Below are positions 15,824 to 23,454 of a DNA stretch of 33,799 nucleotides, piece after piece. Position 1 is the stretch's first letter. The number at the start of each line of letters is the position of its first letter. Under the pieces are notes generated by a model. It was given only the letters and a program-made list of their open reading frames with translations. It made no database searches and had not been told where the DNA came from. The stretch lies in NCBI GenBank assembly GCA_938010765.1, contig CALLVX010000012.1:1-33799 (forward strand). Direction: 5' to 3'. The translations under genes were made by a program, and so were the position numbers. Origin of the DNA: an uncultured Flavobacteriaceae bacterium. Lineage in GTDB: Bacteria; Bacteroidota; Bacteroidia; Flavobacteriales; Flavobacteriaceae.

Positions 15824-16483
15824 TCACTTTAGAAATCGTATAAAGTCATCTCGCGTTATTTGTTCGGCCCCTAAACTGGCCAAATGTTCGGTGTGCACCT
15901 GGCAATCAATTAATTCATACTGCTTCTTTTCGAGCACTTCTACCATTTTTATGAATGCGAATTTCGAGGCGTTGGCCACATTGCTGAACATGCTTTCCCC
16001 ACAAAAGACACGTCCTAAATCTACGCCGTACAGACCGCCTACCAGCACATCGCCTTCCCAAGCTTCATACGACTGCGCGAAGCCTTTTTCGTGCAAAACA
16101 AGATAGGCCTTTTTCATTTCTTCAGTAATCCACGTTCCTTGTTGCCCCACTCTTTTAACAGTAGCACATTGGTTCATCACCTCCTCAAAACGGGTATTCT
16201 TCCTAAGTGTAAATTGATTACTGCGCAGCACCTTACGCATGCTCTTGGAAATGTGAATTTTTTGCGGAAAAAGTACCATTCTCGGGTTAGGCGACCACCA
16301 TAAAATCAAAGAATCTTCATTGAACCATGGGAATATGCCGCTTTGATAGGCCAATACCAAACGTTCGGGTGTTAAATCACCTCCCACGGCCAATAAACCT
16401 TCGGCATTCGCAGTTTCTACCGGGGGAAATTCTAACCGTTCGTCTAGAAAGAACAACGAACGCTGTCCTTGATCTTTTTTCAA
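15824..16483 (-). CDS. aat: Leucyl/phenylalanyl-tRNA--protein transferase
   Basis: Adds Leu or Phe from aminoacyl-tRNA to proteins with N-terminal Arg or Lys, marking them for ClpS/ClpAP degradation. Family landmarks: FPPVETANAEGLLAVGGDLT, LVLAYQSGIFPWFNE, ILWWSPNPRMVLFP, GTWITEEMKKAYLVLHEKGF, GGLYGVDLGRVFCGESMFS and the DCQVHTEHLASLGAE segment. The longest reading starts at an ATG at 16567 and adds 28 residues unlike any Aat start. TTG at 16483 gives 219 residues, close to the usual size, and a -7-like TATCTTTT lies upstream near 16525. The start is therefore a choice, not certain. The gene stands alone on the minus strand. Confidence 0.92.
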   Translation of the reverse strand: MKKDQGQRSLFFLDERLEFPPVETANAEGLLAVGGDLTPERLVLAYQSGIFPWFNEDSLILWWSPNPRMVLFPQKIHISKSMRKVLRSNQFTLRKNTRFEEVMNQCATVKRVGQQGTWITEEMKKAYLVLHEKGFAQSYEAWEGDVLVGGLYGVDLGRVFCGESMFSNVANASKFAFIKMVEVLEKKQYELIDCQVHTEHLASLGAEQITRDDFIRFLK

Positions 16484-16631
16484 ACTTTCGCTTTTATTTA
16501 AAGGTAGGAAAATAGATTTAAAAAGATATCTCGCGCTACAATTCAAAAACGACAAATGTAGATACAAAGACCTACAATGCGCCCTAAGGATTTGGCGCTA
16601 GGCAAAAGAAATACCTTCAGAAAATTCTTCT

Positions 16632-16668
16632 AAAAAAAATCCCAAAAGGCCGCAGGGCCCATTGGGAT
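16632..16668 (-). terminator. Intrinsic terminator of the DUF3127 gene
   Basis: On the minus strand ATCCCAA pairs with TTGGGAT, with an inner GGCC/GGCC stem and a GCAG-type loop (16639-16668). A run of eight T (16632-16639) follows. It lies 25 bases after the DUF3127 stop. Confidence 0.75.
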
Positions 16669-16692
16669 CCGATACCATCTATCAATTCCGGT

Positions 16693-17070
16693 TTAGAACG
16701 GTAAATCGTCGTGATCTTCCTCATTTAGGCTCTCGGCAGGTTCAAATGCTTCTGCAGGTGGCACCGGAGGCATCCCTTCGGCCGCTTGCGCTGGTTGCAA
16801 GTTTTCAATTCTCCACCCTTGTATCGAGTTAAAATACTTTACTTCTCCCTGCGGATTCGTCCATTCACGACCCCGTATATTGATACTTATTTTTACCGCC
16901 TGCCCCACATTGAAATTGTTCAATAAATCGGTCTTGTCCTGCACAAACTCAACCATAATGTGCTGCGGGTATTGCTCGTCCGTTGTAACAACTACCTCCC
17001 TTTTTCTGAAACCGTTGCTGCCAAAAGTTTGGGTTTCCCCAATCATCTTTACTTTTCCTTCTACTTCCAT
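16693..17070 (-). CDS. DUF3127 protein (OB-fold, single-stranded-DNA-binding-like)
   Basis: A 125-residue cytoplasmic protein. Residues 1-95 have the beta-strand spacing of an OB fold (EVEGKVKMIGETQTFGSNGF, then KREVVVTTDEQYPQHIMVEF, then VGQAVKISINIRGREW, then YFNSIQGWRIENL). The last 30 residues are acidic and proline-rich and end ESLNEEDHDDLPF, like the tail of single-strand DNA-binding proteins that recruits partners. This matches DUF3127, found in Bacteroidota and some phages and annotated there as of unknown function; a nucleic-acid role is inference. It is monocistronic, with a good terminator downstream. The 147 bases upstream show no further gene. Confidence 0.88.
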   Translation of the reverse strand: MEVEGKVKMIGETQTFGSNGFRKREVVVTTDEQYPQHIMVEFVQDKTDLLNNFNVGQAVKISINIRGREWTNPQGEVKYFNSIQGWRIENLQPAQAAEGMPPVPPAEAFEPAESLNEEDHDDLPF

Positions 17071-17217
17071 GACTATGAATTATATGACTAAAATTTTGAA
17101 CGATAAAAATAGCCTTATTCATAAAGGCAACCTAACAAAATTATTACAAGTTATTAAGGGTTGTTCTATCAATAATCTATTGATCCAAAGAACTTTTAAA
17201 TCTACTTAAAAAGGCAA

Positions 17218-18024
17218 TTAATTTACAGGAAAACCAAGAAGATAAGTTCCCATCTTTTTACCGTTCGCTTTTTTAGCGTGTCCTTTCTCCCATTTATATT
17301 CATCGCTTCCCAAGCCGGATAGCAATTCATCAATATCCTGAAAGGCATACATTCTGGGAAGGGAAGCTTGCCCATCCCAGGCATAGCAAATAGGAATAAT
17401 GGGGATTAAATAGGTGAAGACCAATTGCCGCCAGGTCAAGGGGCGCACAAAGGGTGTCATCAATAAGGCCATGAGCATTACGATCAGCAACGATACGGGA
17501 AGCAAAAACCACCAAACCAGGAGGGGAATCTTATTTTCCGCCATTTCGTAGATAAGAATTGCCTGCTTATTTTCTTCGGCAGATGTCAGTATTTTACGCG
17601 CCACTTTGGGGGGCATATGGTGAAAACTGTTGACCATCGTTTTTAGACCCTTGGGCATTTGTGCAAAATTGGTTGCGTCTATAGCAGTTTCACTATAACG
17701 AATTTGATCCGAAGGATCTTGATTGAACTTTTGAATGAATGTTGCATTCGGATATAGGTCTGTCATCAGCAACTGTATGTCTTCCAACCTTTTCCGTTTA
17801 CGCAACTTTGCCAAAACCTCGGGCATGGCCCCTCCCGAACCAGAACCGAGGTCCACAATGTGCTCTAATTTGTTTTCACGCAGTACCCCTTCGATCAAAT
17901 CGGCCAGCACATCTGCTATCCCCATCAGTTTTTGAAGCACGACTATCAGATTGGTCATACAGGTTCTCAACCAGGTCGGGAACCAACTAAAATCTTCAAA
18001 TTCGAAAAGCTGAACACGTTTCAT
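17218..18024 (-). CDS. Class I SAM-dependent methyltransferase with C-terminal membrane segments
   Basis: A 268-residue protein. The SAM-binding motif I is plain (HIVDLGSGSGGAMPEVLAKL, about 55-74), followed by an acidic strand end (LLMTDLYPN) and an IRYSETAIDATNFAQMP region. Motif IV-like LKTMVNSFHHMPPKVARKIL is typical of small-molecule or lipid methyltransferases. Unusually, a strongly hydrophobic stretch follows (IPLLVWWFLLPVSLLIVMLM and more, about 167-210), giving two membrane helices, and a short soluble end (MGTYLLGFPVN). Substrate is unknown; a membrane lipid or quinone is a guess. It lies 49 bases downstream of the flavin reductase gene on the same strand and may share its message. 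Confidence 0.8.
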   Translation of the reverse strand: MKRVQLFEFEDFSWFPTWLRTCMTNLIVVLQKLMGIADVLADLIEGVLRENKLEHIVDLGSGSGGAMPEVLAKLRKRKRLEDIQLLMTDLYPNATFIQKFNQDPSDQIRYSETAIDATNFAQMPKGLKTMVNSFHHMPPKVARKILTSAEENKQAILIYEMAENKIPLLVWWFLLPVSLLIVMLMALLMTPFVRPLTWRQLVFTYLIPIIPICYAWDGQASLPRMYAFQDIDELLSGLGSDEYKWEKGHAKKANGKKMGTYLLGFPVN

Positions 18025-18073
18025 TTCTATTAAATTCTAAAGTTTTTACATGGCCTATACCGGTAATCCTAAG

Positions 18074-18955
18074 TCATTCTACCAACAAAACCTTCCATGC
18101 ACTAAGCATATCCTTTTCTTCCAGATATTTTTTGGCCAAGGTCTCTAATTCCTGTCGTTCACCACCGCTAATGATGGTACGTAGATGGCGGTTTGATCTA
18201 ATAAAATCTTCCACCTCTATTTTGGTAGGTAGTTGTTCTACATTTCCCAACATGCCCAAATCGTTTCCGGTAAGTGTTTTACTTAACCGAATATGGGCCG
18301 GAATGGCGTCAATACCAATTCCCAAAGTAGAAAGTGGCTTGGGAACCTCGAACAATCCTTTACTTGCCCTACTGTACCAATTACCTCCCATACGGGCGAC
18401 CAAGTCTATTTTTTCTTGATCAATACTGCCCTTCTCATCAAGAATTGTAGGGTCGATATGTATTTTTACAACCTCTGAAAAAATAAGATTTCCCGCGCCA
18501 CCATCAGTACCCAATGCCTCAACCTTGGTAACTTTGCACTCAAACTGCACGGGCGACTCTCCCACACGAGGAGGTTTCACCAAATCGGAAGGCAGCATGG
18601 TGAGCCCGGCTTTTTTAAACTCGTTCTCCCCTTCCGGATACTCGGTACTTGCGAGCGACATTTGTTGTACGATCGCATAATTGACAATATTGATTACCAC
18701 TTCCTTCGTGTGCAGCACGTTCTCCAAGGTATGTTTGGTCGTGTTGTCCCGCACCCTTCGCGCAGGAGAAAAAATTAGAATAGGCGGGTTCGCACTAAAC
18801 ACATTAAAAAAACTAAAAGGAGCAAGGTTGGGGCGGCCTTTTTCGTCTACGGTACTCGCAAAAGCGATAGGTCGCGGGCCTATTGCGCCTAAAAGATACC
18901 CATGTATCTTTGGTATAGCAAGTTCTTTTGGGTCAATTGATATCGTTTCTTTCAT
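18074..18955 (-). CDS. Flavin reductase-like FMN-binding protein
   Basis: A 293-residue flavoprotein of the flavin-reductase / flavoredoxin-like family. The split-barrel FMN domain spans about 15-210: IHGYLLGAIGPRPIAFASTV, then RPNLAPFSFFNVFSANPPIL, then DNTTKHTLENVLHTKEVVIN, and RVGESPVQFECKV. The C-terminal 80 residues are helical (VEDFIRSNRHLRTIIS, LAKKYLEEKDMLSAWKVLL) and typical of the larger members of this group. These proteins bind FMN and transfer electrons from NAD(P)H or a ferredoxin; the partner here is unknown. A -7-like TACCTTTA (18962-18969) sits just upstream, so it begins a transcript that may include the methyltransferase. Confidence 0.88.
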   Translation of the reverse strand: MKETISIDPKELAIPKIHGYLLGAIGPRPIAFASTVDEKGRPNLAPFSFFNVFSANPPILIFSPARRVRDNTTKHTLENVLHTKEVVINIVNYAIVQQMSLASTEYPEGENEFKKAGLTMLPSDLVKPPRVGESPVQFECKVTKVEALGTDGGAGNLIFSEVVKIHIDPTILDEKGSIDQEKIDLVARMGGNWYSRASKGLFEVPKPLSTLGIGIDAIPAHIRLSKTLTGNDLGMLGNVEQLPTKIEVEDFIRSNRHLRTIISGGERQELETLAKKYLEEKDMLSAWKVLLVE

Positions 18956-18961
18956 TCCCTA

Positions 18962-18969
18962 TAAAGGTA
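18962..18969 (-). promoter_or_regulatory. Putative promoter of the flavin reductase gene
   Basis: The minus strand reads TACCTTTA, seven of eight matches to TAnnTTTG, six bases before the ATG, so the message would be nearly leaderless. No good -33 box is seen. Confidence 0.3.
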
Positions 18970-18995
18970 CAGAATTTGTCTTCTTTTTGGAAGTT

Positions 18996-19122
18996 TTGCC
19001 AGCCCGTATTCTTGTGTTGGGCATGCCCTTTGCAGGCCGGGCTATTCGCTCTTACGCCGCTTCCGCATAGTGCCATACAAATCCAAAAAATATATACGAG
19101 GTAACCGCTACTATCCCTCATG
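18996..19122. repeat. Probable dispersed Bacteroidota-type intergenic repeat
   Basis: The 296-base gap between the flavin reductase and the kinase holds an unusually G/C-rich block. AGCCCG (19001-19006) and CGGGCT (19038-19043) form inverted arms around the perfect palindrome GGGCATGCCC (19019-19028). The block continues as GGGCTATTCGCTCTTACGCC and ends in CGCTACTATCCCTCATGC. From memory, similar strings (GGGCTATCCGCT ... CTATCCCTCACGC) recur between genes in many flavobacterial genomes. No second copy exists in this window, so repetition is not shown here. Confidence 0.55.
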
Positions 19123-19191
19123 CATTTTTAGTTTAAAAAAAGTGTATCGTCTTTGAAAACCAAGGCCACACCATTTTAGGCCTTTTTACGT

Positions 19192-19199
19192 TATCTTTG
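19192..19199 (+). promoter_or_regulatory. Putative promoter of the sensor kinase gene
   Basis: TATCTTTG is an exact match to TAnnTTTG and lies 52 bases before the kinase ATG. A T-rich stretch about 20 bases upstream (TTTTAGG) is a weak -33 box. Confidence 0.45.
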
Positions 19200-19251
19200 A
19201 GAATACAGGCCCCAATGTACATTTGAACAGAAGATCAAGAACTATCTTTGG

Positions 19252-20400
19252 ATGAATTTTAATCCTAAAAAAAAAGTTTCCAATATATTTTTGTTGATAG
19301 CATCCTTTGTTATCGTAAGCCTCATATTGTGGAACACTAATAGTTTTTTCAAAACATTTAAGGAAGAGGAACGGCATAAAATGGAGATTTGGGCAACCGC
19401 CCATTCCGAGCTTTCACAAGCCAGTCTAGAAGAAGATCCCGGAGATCTTCCCATCAAGGTTTTTCAAAACAATACCTCTACCCCCATGATATTGGTAAAC
19501 CGTGATGGGTCTAGTAAAATTCATAACCTCCCGAAAGACAAAGCGGACGATAGTGACTTTATTCAACGCACCATTGCAAAATTCGAAAAGGAAAACCAAC
19601 CTATTGTAATCGATTATCTAGGCGAAGAACTCGCTACCTTGTACTACGGCAATTCAGAAGTGCTCAACAAACTCAAGTACTACCCTCTGGCACTTTTATT
19701 GATTATTTTTCTCTTTGCCACTGTTATCTACTTCTTTTTTAGGACGTCTAAAGCTTCAGAGCAAAACAAACTTTGGGCAGGGATGGCCAAAGAAACGGCG
19801 CACCAGATAGGCACCCCACTGTCTTCTCTTTTGGGCTGGAACGAGTTGCTGAAGAGCGAGAACATCAATCCTGAAATCACCAAAGAAATAGAGAAAGATA
19901 TTAGCCGTTTAGAAACAATTACCGAGCGTTTTTCAAAAATAGGATCCCTACCTACTTTAAATCGTCATGACATTGTTGTCGAAACCAAAAATGCCTTTGA
20001 TTATTTGGAACTACGCAGCTCAAAATTGGTACAGTTCTCATTTCACTCGCAACTAGAAAACACCAGTGTTATGCTGAATCCTTCTTTGTACCAATGGACC
20101 ATTGAAAACCTGGTAAAAAATGGTATTGATGCCATGCGGGGCAAAGGGAAAATAACCATCGAAATCGCAAAACACTCAAATTACGTACATATTATGGTTT
20201 CCGATAGTGGCCATGGTATTCCCAGAAGCAATTATCAAACCATTTTCAACCCTGGTGTCACTACAAAAAAACGTGGTTGGGGCCTTGGTCTTTCTCTTGT
20301 TAAGCGAATCGTAGAAGAGTATCACAAGGGAAAAGTGAAGGTGTTATCCTCGAGCAAACGGGGTACCATTATGCAAATAGCATTACAAGTAGTAGAATAG
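19252..20400 (+). CDS. Membrane sensor histidine kinase
   Basis: A 382-residue kinase with two membrane helices (about 11-27 and 144-163) enclosing a periplasmic sensor domain of about 115 residues (PMILVNRDGSSKIHNLP is in it). The cytoplasmic part has a dimerisation and phosphoacceptor helix with H184 in AKETAHQIGTPLSSLLGW, then an HATPase domain: N-box IENLVKNGIDAM, G1 box VSDSGHGIP, and G2 box KRGWGLGLSLVKRIVEEYHK. There is no HAMP domain and no receiver. No response regulator gene is adjacent, so its partner is elsewhere. The next gene, a zinc-ribbon membrane protein, starts 27 bases later and is likely co-transcribed. Signal unknown. Confidence 0.93.
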   Translation: MNFNPKKKVSNIFLLIASFVIVSLILWNTNSFFKTFKEEERHKMEIWATAHSELSQASLEEDPGDLPIKVFQNNTSTPMILVNRDGSSKIHNLPKDKADDSDFIQRTIAKFEKENQPIVIDYLGEELATLYYGNSEVLNKLKYYPLALLLIIFLFATVIYFFFRTSKASEQNKLWAGMAKETAHQIGTPLSSLLGWNELLKSENINPEITKEIEKDISRLETITERFSKIGSLPTLNRHDIVVETKNAFDYLELRSSKLVQFSFHSQLENTSVMLNPSLYQWTIENLVKNGIDAMRGKGKITIEIAKHSNYVHIMVSDSGHGIPRSNYQTIFNPGVTTKKRGWGLGLSLVKRIVEEYHKGKVKVLSSSKRGTIMQIALQVVE

Positions 20401-20427
20401 TTTAATTTTTAGCGATATCCTATAAAA

Positions 20428-20784
20428 ATGGCTAAGGAGAAATTAGAAGTAATCAAGGAAGCAGAATTGCAAAATAATTGCCCGGAGTGTTTTAATAAGG
20501 AACTCAAACTTACCTTTTACCAAAAACACTTATATGGTAGTATGTATCATAAAACTACTGGTGAAATTACCAATCAAATCAAATGCAGCAAGTGTGGTTC
20601 GAGTATTTACCCCGCTAAATGGACCGACGATATCGAACGTATCTTTGACTATTATCAAAAAATGATTTCGCCAGAGAAAGCATCGATGAAGTTCACCAAT
20701 TTATTCTATGCCGTTTTAGTACTATTCATAGTTTTGGTAGGGGTAGGCACCTATTTGTACGTGTCTGGCACTATACAATTTTAG
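20428..20784 (+). CDS. Small zinc-ribbon membrane protein
   Basis: A 118-residue protein. Residues 15-60 hold two cysteine pairs of zinc-ribbon form (NNCPECFNKEL and IKCSKCGSSIYPAKW). A tail-anchor helix lies at about 92-111 (YAVLVLFIVLVGVGTYLYVS), so the zinc domain probably faces the cytoplasm. No known family is recognised with confidence. It follows the kinase gene by 27 bases and may act with it. Its last 14 bases overlap the convergent HIT gene. Confidence 0.75.
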   Translation: MAKEKLEVIKEAELQNNCPECFNKELKLTFYQKHLYGSMYHKTTGEITNQIKCSKCGSSIYPAKWTDDIERIFDYYQKMISPEKASMKFTNLFYAVLVLFIVLVGVGTYLYVSGTIQF

Positions 20785-21163
20785 TCCTTATCTTTTCGGC
20801 AATAGTTTCAAACTCTTCTTGTGAAAATGTTTTTTTTTGTTGAAAAGTGGCATCTTTCATTTCATTCAAAGGAATTAGGTGCACATGTACGTGTGGCACT
20901 TCTAGACCTATAACAGACATGCCTACCCTTTTACAGGGTATTGCCGCTTCCAAGGCAGCTCCAATCTTCCTAGAAAAAGCCATAAGACCCGTATAGGTGT
21001 GCTCATCGAGATCCAACAACCGATCCACTTCTTTTTTGGGAATACATAGCGTATGACCAGTTGCATTGGGGTTTATATCCAAAAAAGCAAAAAACTGCTC
21101 GTCCTCGGCAATTTTATAACAGGGAATTTCTCCTTGGATAATTTTGGTAAAAAGGGTGGCCAT
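20771..21163 (-). CDS. HIT-family nucleotide hydrolase
   Basis: A 130-residue member of the histidine-triad superfamily (HinT branch), which cleaves adenosine phosphoramidates or related nucleotides in the cytoplasm. Landmarks: TLFTKIIQGEIPCYKI at the start, AFLDINPNATGHTLCIPKKE, and the catalytic triad PHVHVHLIPL near 95-104. Length is normal. It lies 70 bases downstream of greA on the same strand, a neighbour pair often seen in Bacteroidota. A weak hairpin lies in the gap, so co-transcription is possible but not certain. Confidence 0.95.
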   Translation of the reverse strand: MATLFTKIIQGEIPCYKIAEDEQFFAFLDINPNATGHTLCIPKKEVDRLLDLDEHTYTGLMAFSRKIGAALEAAIPCKRVGMSVIGLEVPHVHVHLIPLNEMKDATFQQKKTFSQEEFETIAEKIRTKIV

Positions 21164-21184
21164 CTTGTTTGCTTTGCTAGAATT

Positions 21185-21208
21185 AAAAAACCCTACAGAT
21201 TCAGTAGG
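21185..21208 (-). terminator. Weak terminator-like hairpin after greA
   Basis: On the minus strand CCTAC (from 21208) and GTAGG (to 21192) form a 5-bp stem with a 7-base loop, followed by a G and six T (21185-21190). It may end part of the greA transcripts before the HIT gene. Confidence 0.4.
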
Positions 21209-21233
21209 ATTAAATATAAAGAATAATATGGCT

Positions 21234-21710
21234 TTAGGCCCTAGTGATTTCTAAAATTTCAAATTTTAAGGTGCCGTTCGGAACGGTAATCTCGGCTATA
21301 TCACCCACTACTTTCCCCAATAGCCCCCGTCCAATAGGAGAATTCACCGAAATTTTTCCTGTTTTCAGATCCGCTTCACTCTCTGCTACCAAGGTATAGC
21401 TCATCTCCATTTTATTGTTCAGGTTCTTTAACTTAACGGTCGAAAGCACCAATACCTTCGAAGTATCTAGCTGCGACTCATCTATGAGCCGTGCATTTGA
21501 AAGAGTCTCCTCCATTTTGGATATTTTTAGCTCTAAAAGCCCCTGCGCCTCTTTGGCCGCATCATATTCGGCATTCTCAGAAAGATCCCCTTTATCGCGC
21601 GCCTCGGCAATTGCCTGGGATGCCTTAGGGCGTTCAATGTCTCGTAAGTGGTTCAATTCGTCTTTCAGGTTTTTTAGTCCTTCAGCGGTATAGTAAGATA
21701 CTTTACTCAT
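21234..21710 (-). CDS. greA: Transcription elongation factor GreA
   Basis: Rescues backtracked RNA polymerase by stimulating transcript cleavage. The N-terminal coiled coil carries the acidic tip: RPKASQAIAEARDKGDLSEN then AEYDAAKEAQGLLE. The C-terminal FKBP-like domain includes TYTLVAESEAD-like sequence (MSYTLVAESEADLKTGKISV) and SPIGRGLLGKVVGD. From the ATG at 21710 (MSKVSYYTAEGLKNLKDEL) the protein has 158 residues, the normal size. A longer in-frame reading from 21815 adds 35 residues that do not resemble GreA, so 21710 is chosen. The promoter box at 21836-21843 leaves a leader of about 120 bases. Confidence 0.95.
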   Translation of the reverse strand: MSKVSYYTAEGLKNLKDELNHLRDIERPKASQAIAEARDKGDLSENAEYDAAKEAQGLLELKISKMEETLSNARLIDESQLDTSKVLVLSTVKLKNLNNKMEMSYTLVAESEADLKTGKISVNSPIGRGLLGKVVGDIAEITVPNGTLKFEILEITRA

Positions 21711-21835
21711 ATTCTCTTCGTTTAAACAAATAAAGCCGTGCCGTATTGCTCTTTTCTCGCAATTCGGAACAGGTTTAATAAGAAAATCCCCTACTGAGAC
21801 AATGCGACGCATCATTTTTTAGAGAGGATTTAACG

Positions 21836-21843
21836 CAAATATA
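21836..21843 (-). promoter_or_regulatory. Putative greA promoter (-7 box)
   Basis: The minus strand reads TATATTTG, an exact match to TAnnTTTG. The predicted start of transcription is near 21829, about 119 bases before the greA ATG. A good -33 box is not seen. Confidence 0.45.
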
Positions 21844-21893
21844 CATAATTTTTACTCAATTTTGTTTGCATCCATTTAATTGAACAAAGCTAT

Positions 21894-22331
21894 ATGAGAC
21901 GTTTTTGGGGCCTTCTTTTCATCTTAATTATTCTTTCCTGTGATAATGATCGTGGTATTCGAAATCCGAACCTGCAAGACCTTGGTTTTCGATTCGAGCT
22001 TAATCTGAATCTTCCACTATATATTCCGTTGACCAATCCGGGTAGTTCAGTATATGTGGGAGCTAATGGTGTTGGTAATAGAGGCGTTTTTGTAATTAAT
22101 ACGGGCTTTGATCTTTTTAGGGCGTTTGAGGCAAGTTGCCCCAATCACCCTCCCAACGATTGCTCAACCATGACCGCCGATGGGCAGATTGTCGTTTGCG
22201 CTTGTGAGGACTTCGAATATTTTTTGATAAACGGACTACAAAAATCTCCCCCCGACGACGGTCAGCGCTACTACAACATGTTAGAGTATCGGGCCGTATT
22301 TAATGGTGGGGTTGTAACGATTTCTAATTAG
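21894..22331 (+). CDS. Lipoprotein with degenerate Rieske-like cysteine pattern
   Basis: A 145-residue protein with a lipoprotein signal (MRRFWGLLFILIILSC, lipid-modified C16 followed by DND). Beta-rich mature part: LNLPLYIPLTNPGSSVYVGA, then GVFVINTGFDLFRAFEASCP. The segment CPNHPPNDCSTM and later VVCACEDFEYF place cysteines and one histidine roughly where a Rieske [2Fe-2S] protein has CxH and CxxH, but the second pair lacks histidine, so a cluster is unlikely. Small Bacteroidota lipoproteins of this type are often annotated as Rieske-like. Function unknown. Its end overlaps the convergent ATP-grasp gene by eight bases. Confidence 0.75.
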   Translation: MRRFWGLLFILIILSCDNDRGIRNPNLQDLGFRFELNLNLPLYIPLTNPGSSVYVGANGVGNRGVFVINTGFDLFRAFEASCPNHPPNDCSTMTADGQIVVCACEDFEYFLINGLQKSPPDDGQRYYNMLEYRAVFNGGVVTISN

Positions 22332-23454
22332 TTGCTTTTTTGGTTTTAAAAAGTCTGCTGAATTTATCAAATAACACTGGCATAAAATCTGCTTTTATAA
22401 ACTCTAAAGAAGAAGCATCGAAGAAATCCGATACTCGACTGCGACCCATATATTTTTTCAGAAGAATCTTTAGTGCAGAAATGCCGTTCACAAAACGGCT
22501 TTCTGTAAACCCATCACAAGAAACAGTATGTCCTAAGGCGACCCTACAAGCAATATAGGGGAAATTGACACCTGCCACTAGTGAGGCCAAAGTACTCGCC
22601 CAAAAACGGCAGTTCATCTCGATTATTTTTATCTCGTCGTCGTCTTCATCATAGCGGAGGTCAAAATGAACGACCCCTGACCAATTAAGTTTTTTTACCG
22701 CCTTTGTTACCAACTCAAAGACTTCAGGTTGCTGCACAAAATCAATGTTTCCGGCGGGGGCAAATCCGTCTTTAGAAGTATTGCATCTTTTCTGTATGGT
22801 ATACCCTAAAACAACACCATCTTGGGCGAGTACACTGCAGTCGATATCGTACCCCTTCAGATAGGACTGTATAATATAGCTCCCTTCTTTTCTGTCTTTT
22901 AAACCAAGCATTAATCGGTTCTTATTTTCAAAATAAGCAATTCCAACACCTCCACTGCCTTGTATGGGCTTAATTAAAACAGGGAACTGTAGCTCGGAAA
23001 TCTTCGTTACGAATGAGTTGTTGTTCTCAAACAATAGCGTAGTTGGGCAAGGCAGTTGTTCCTTAACGGCCCATTCGGCCAACGTCCACTTATTTACAGC
23101 TTTGTCAAAAGTTTTTGTCTGTGGAATTGGGGCCAAAGCGGTATATCTTTCAAAGTGCAACCTATGCTCAGAAACCCAACGAACTGATGGCTCATCAACC
23201 GGTAATAGCACATCGATTTCTTCCTTTTGAAGCAGTTCTTCCAAAAATTTTACACGTTCCTCATTGCTTTGCGCAACACTATGTTTATGATACTTAGAAA
23301 CATATTTCGAAAAACGAGCCCTTGGCCAGGAACAATTTGCAAGTAAATGTATCTGTATATTTGATTCTTTTGCCAAACATTGAATCACAGGAAGTGCAAA
23401 TGGGCTTTCCCCATCGGGTATCAACACTGCGAAAGAGCGCAAAATTGCTGGCAT
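22324..23454 (-). CDS. ATP-grasp ligase-like protein
   Basis: A 376-residue ATP-dependent carboxylate-amine (or thiol) ligase-like enzyme. The N-terminal 110 residues form a Rossmann-like pre-ATP-grasp domain (AVLIPDGESPFALPVIQCLA, EIDVLLPVDEPSVRWV). The ATP-grasp part has the central nucleotide-binding strand and loop (QFPVLIKPIQGSGGVGIAYF), the hinge segment SYIIQSYLKGYDIDCSVLAQ, and the metal-binding end HFDLRYDEDD followed by IKIIEMNCRFWAS, with E and N as Mg ligands. Carbamoyl-phosphate-synthase-like relatives act on many substrates; none can be assigned here. The gene stands alone, with an own promoter-like box at 23483-23490. Confidence 0.87.
   Translation of the reverse strand: MPAILRSFAVLIPDGESPFALPVIQCLAKESNIQIHLLANCSWPRARFSKYVSKYHKHSVAQSNEERVKFLEELLQKEEIDVLLPVDEPSVRWVSEHRLHFERYTALAPIPQTKTFDKAVNKWTLAEWAVKEQLPCPTTLLFENNNSFVTKISELQFPVLIKPIQGSGGVGIAYFENKNRLMLGLKDRKEGSYIIQSYLKGYDIDCSVLAQDGVVLGYTIQKRCNTSKDGFAPAGNIDFVQQPEVFELVTKAVKKLNWSGVVHFDLRYDEDDDEIKIIEMNCRFWASTLASLVAGVNFPYIACRVALGHTVSCDGFTESRFVNGISALKILLKKYMGRSRVSDFFDASSLEFIKADFMPVLFDKFSRLFKTKKATN

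Noticed and set aside
18933..19121. A 62-codon minus-strand frame across the intergenic repeat
   Set aside because: Its sequence (for example ACKGHAQHKNTGW) is what translation of this G/C-rich repeat block gives; it is not a protein family.
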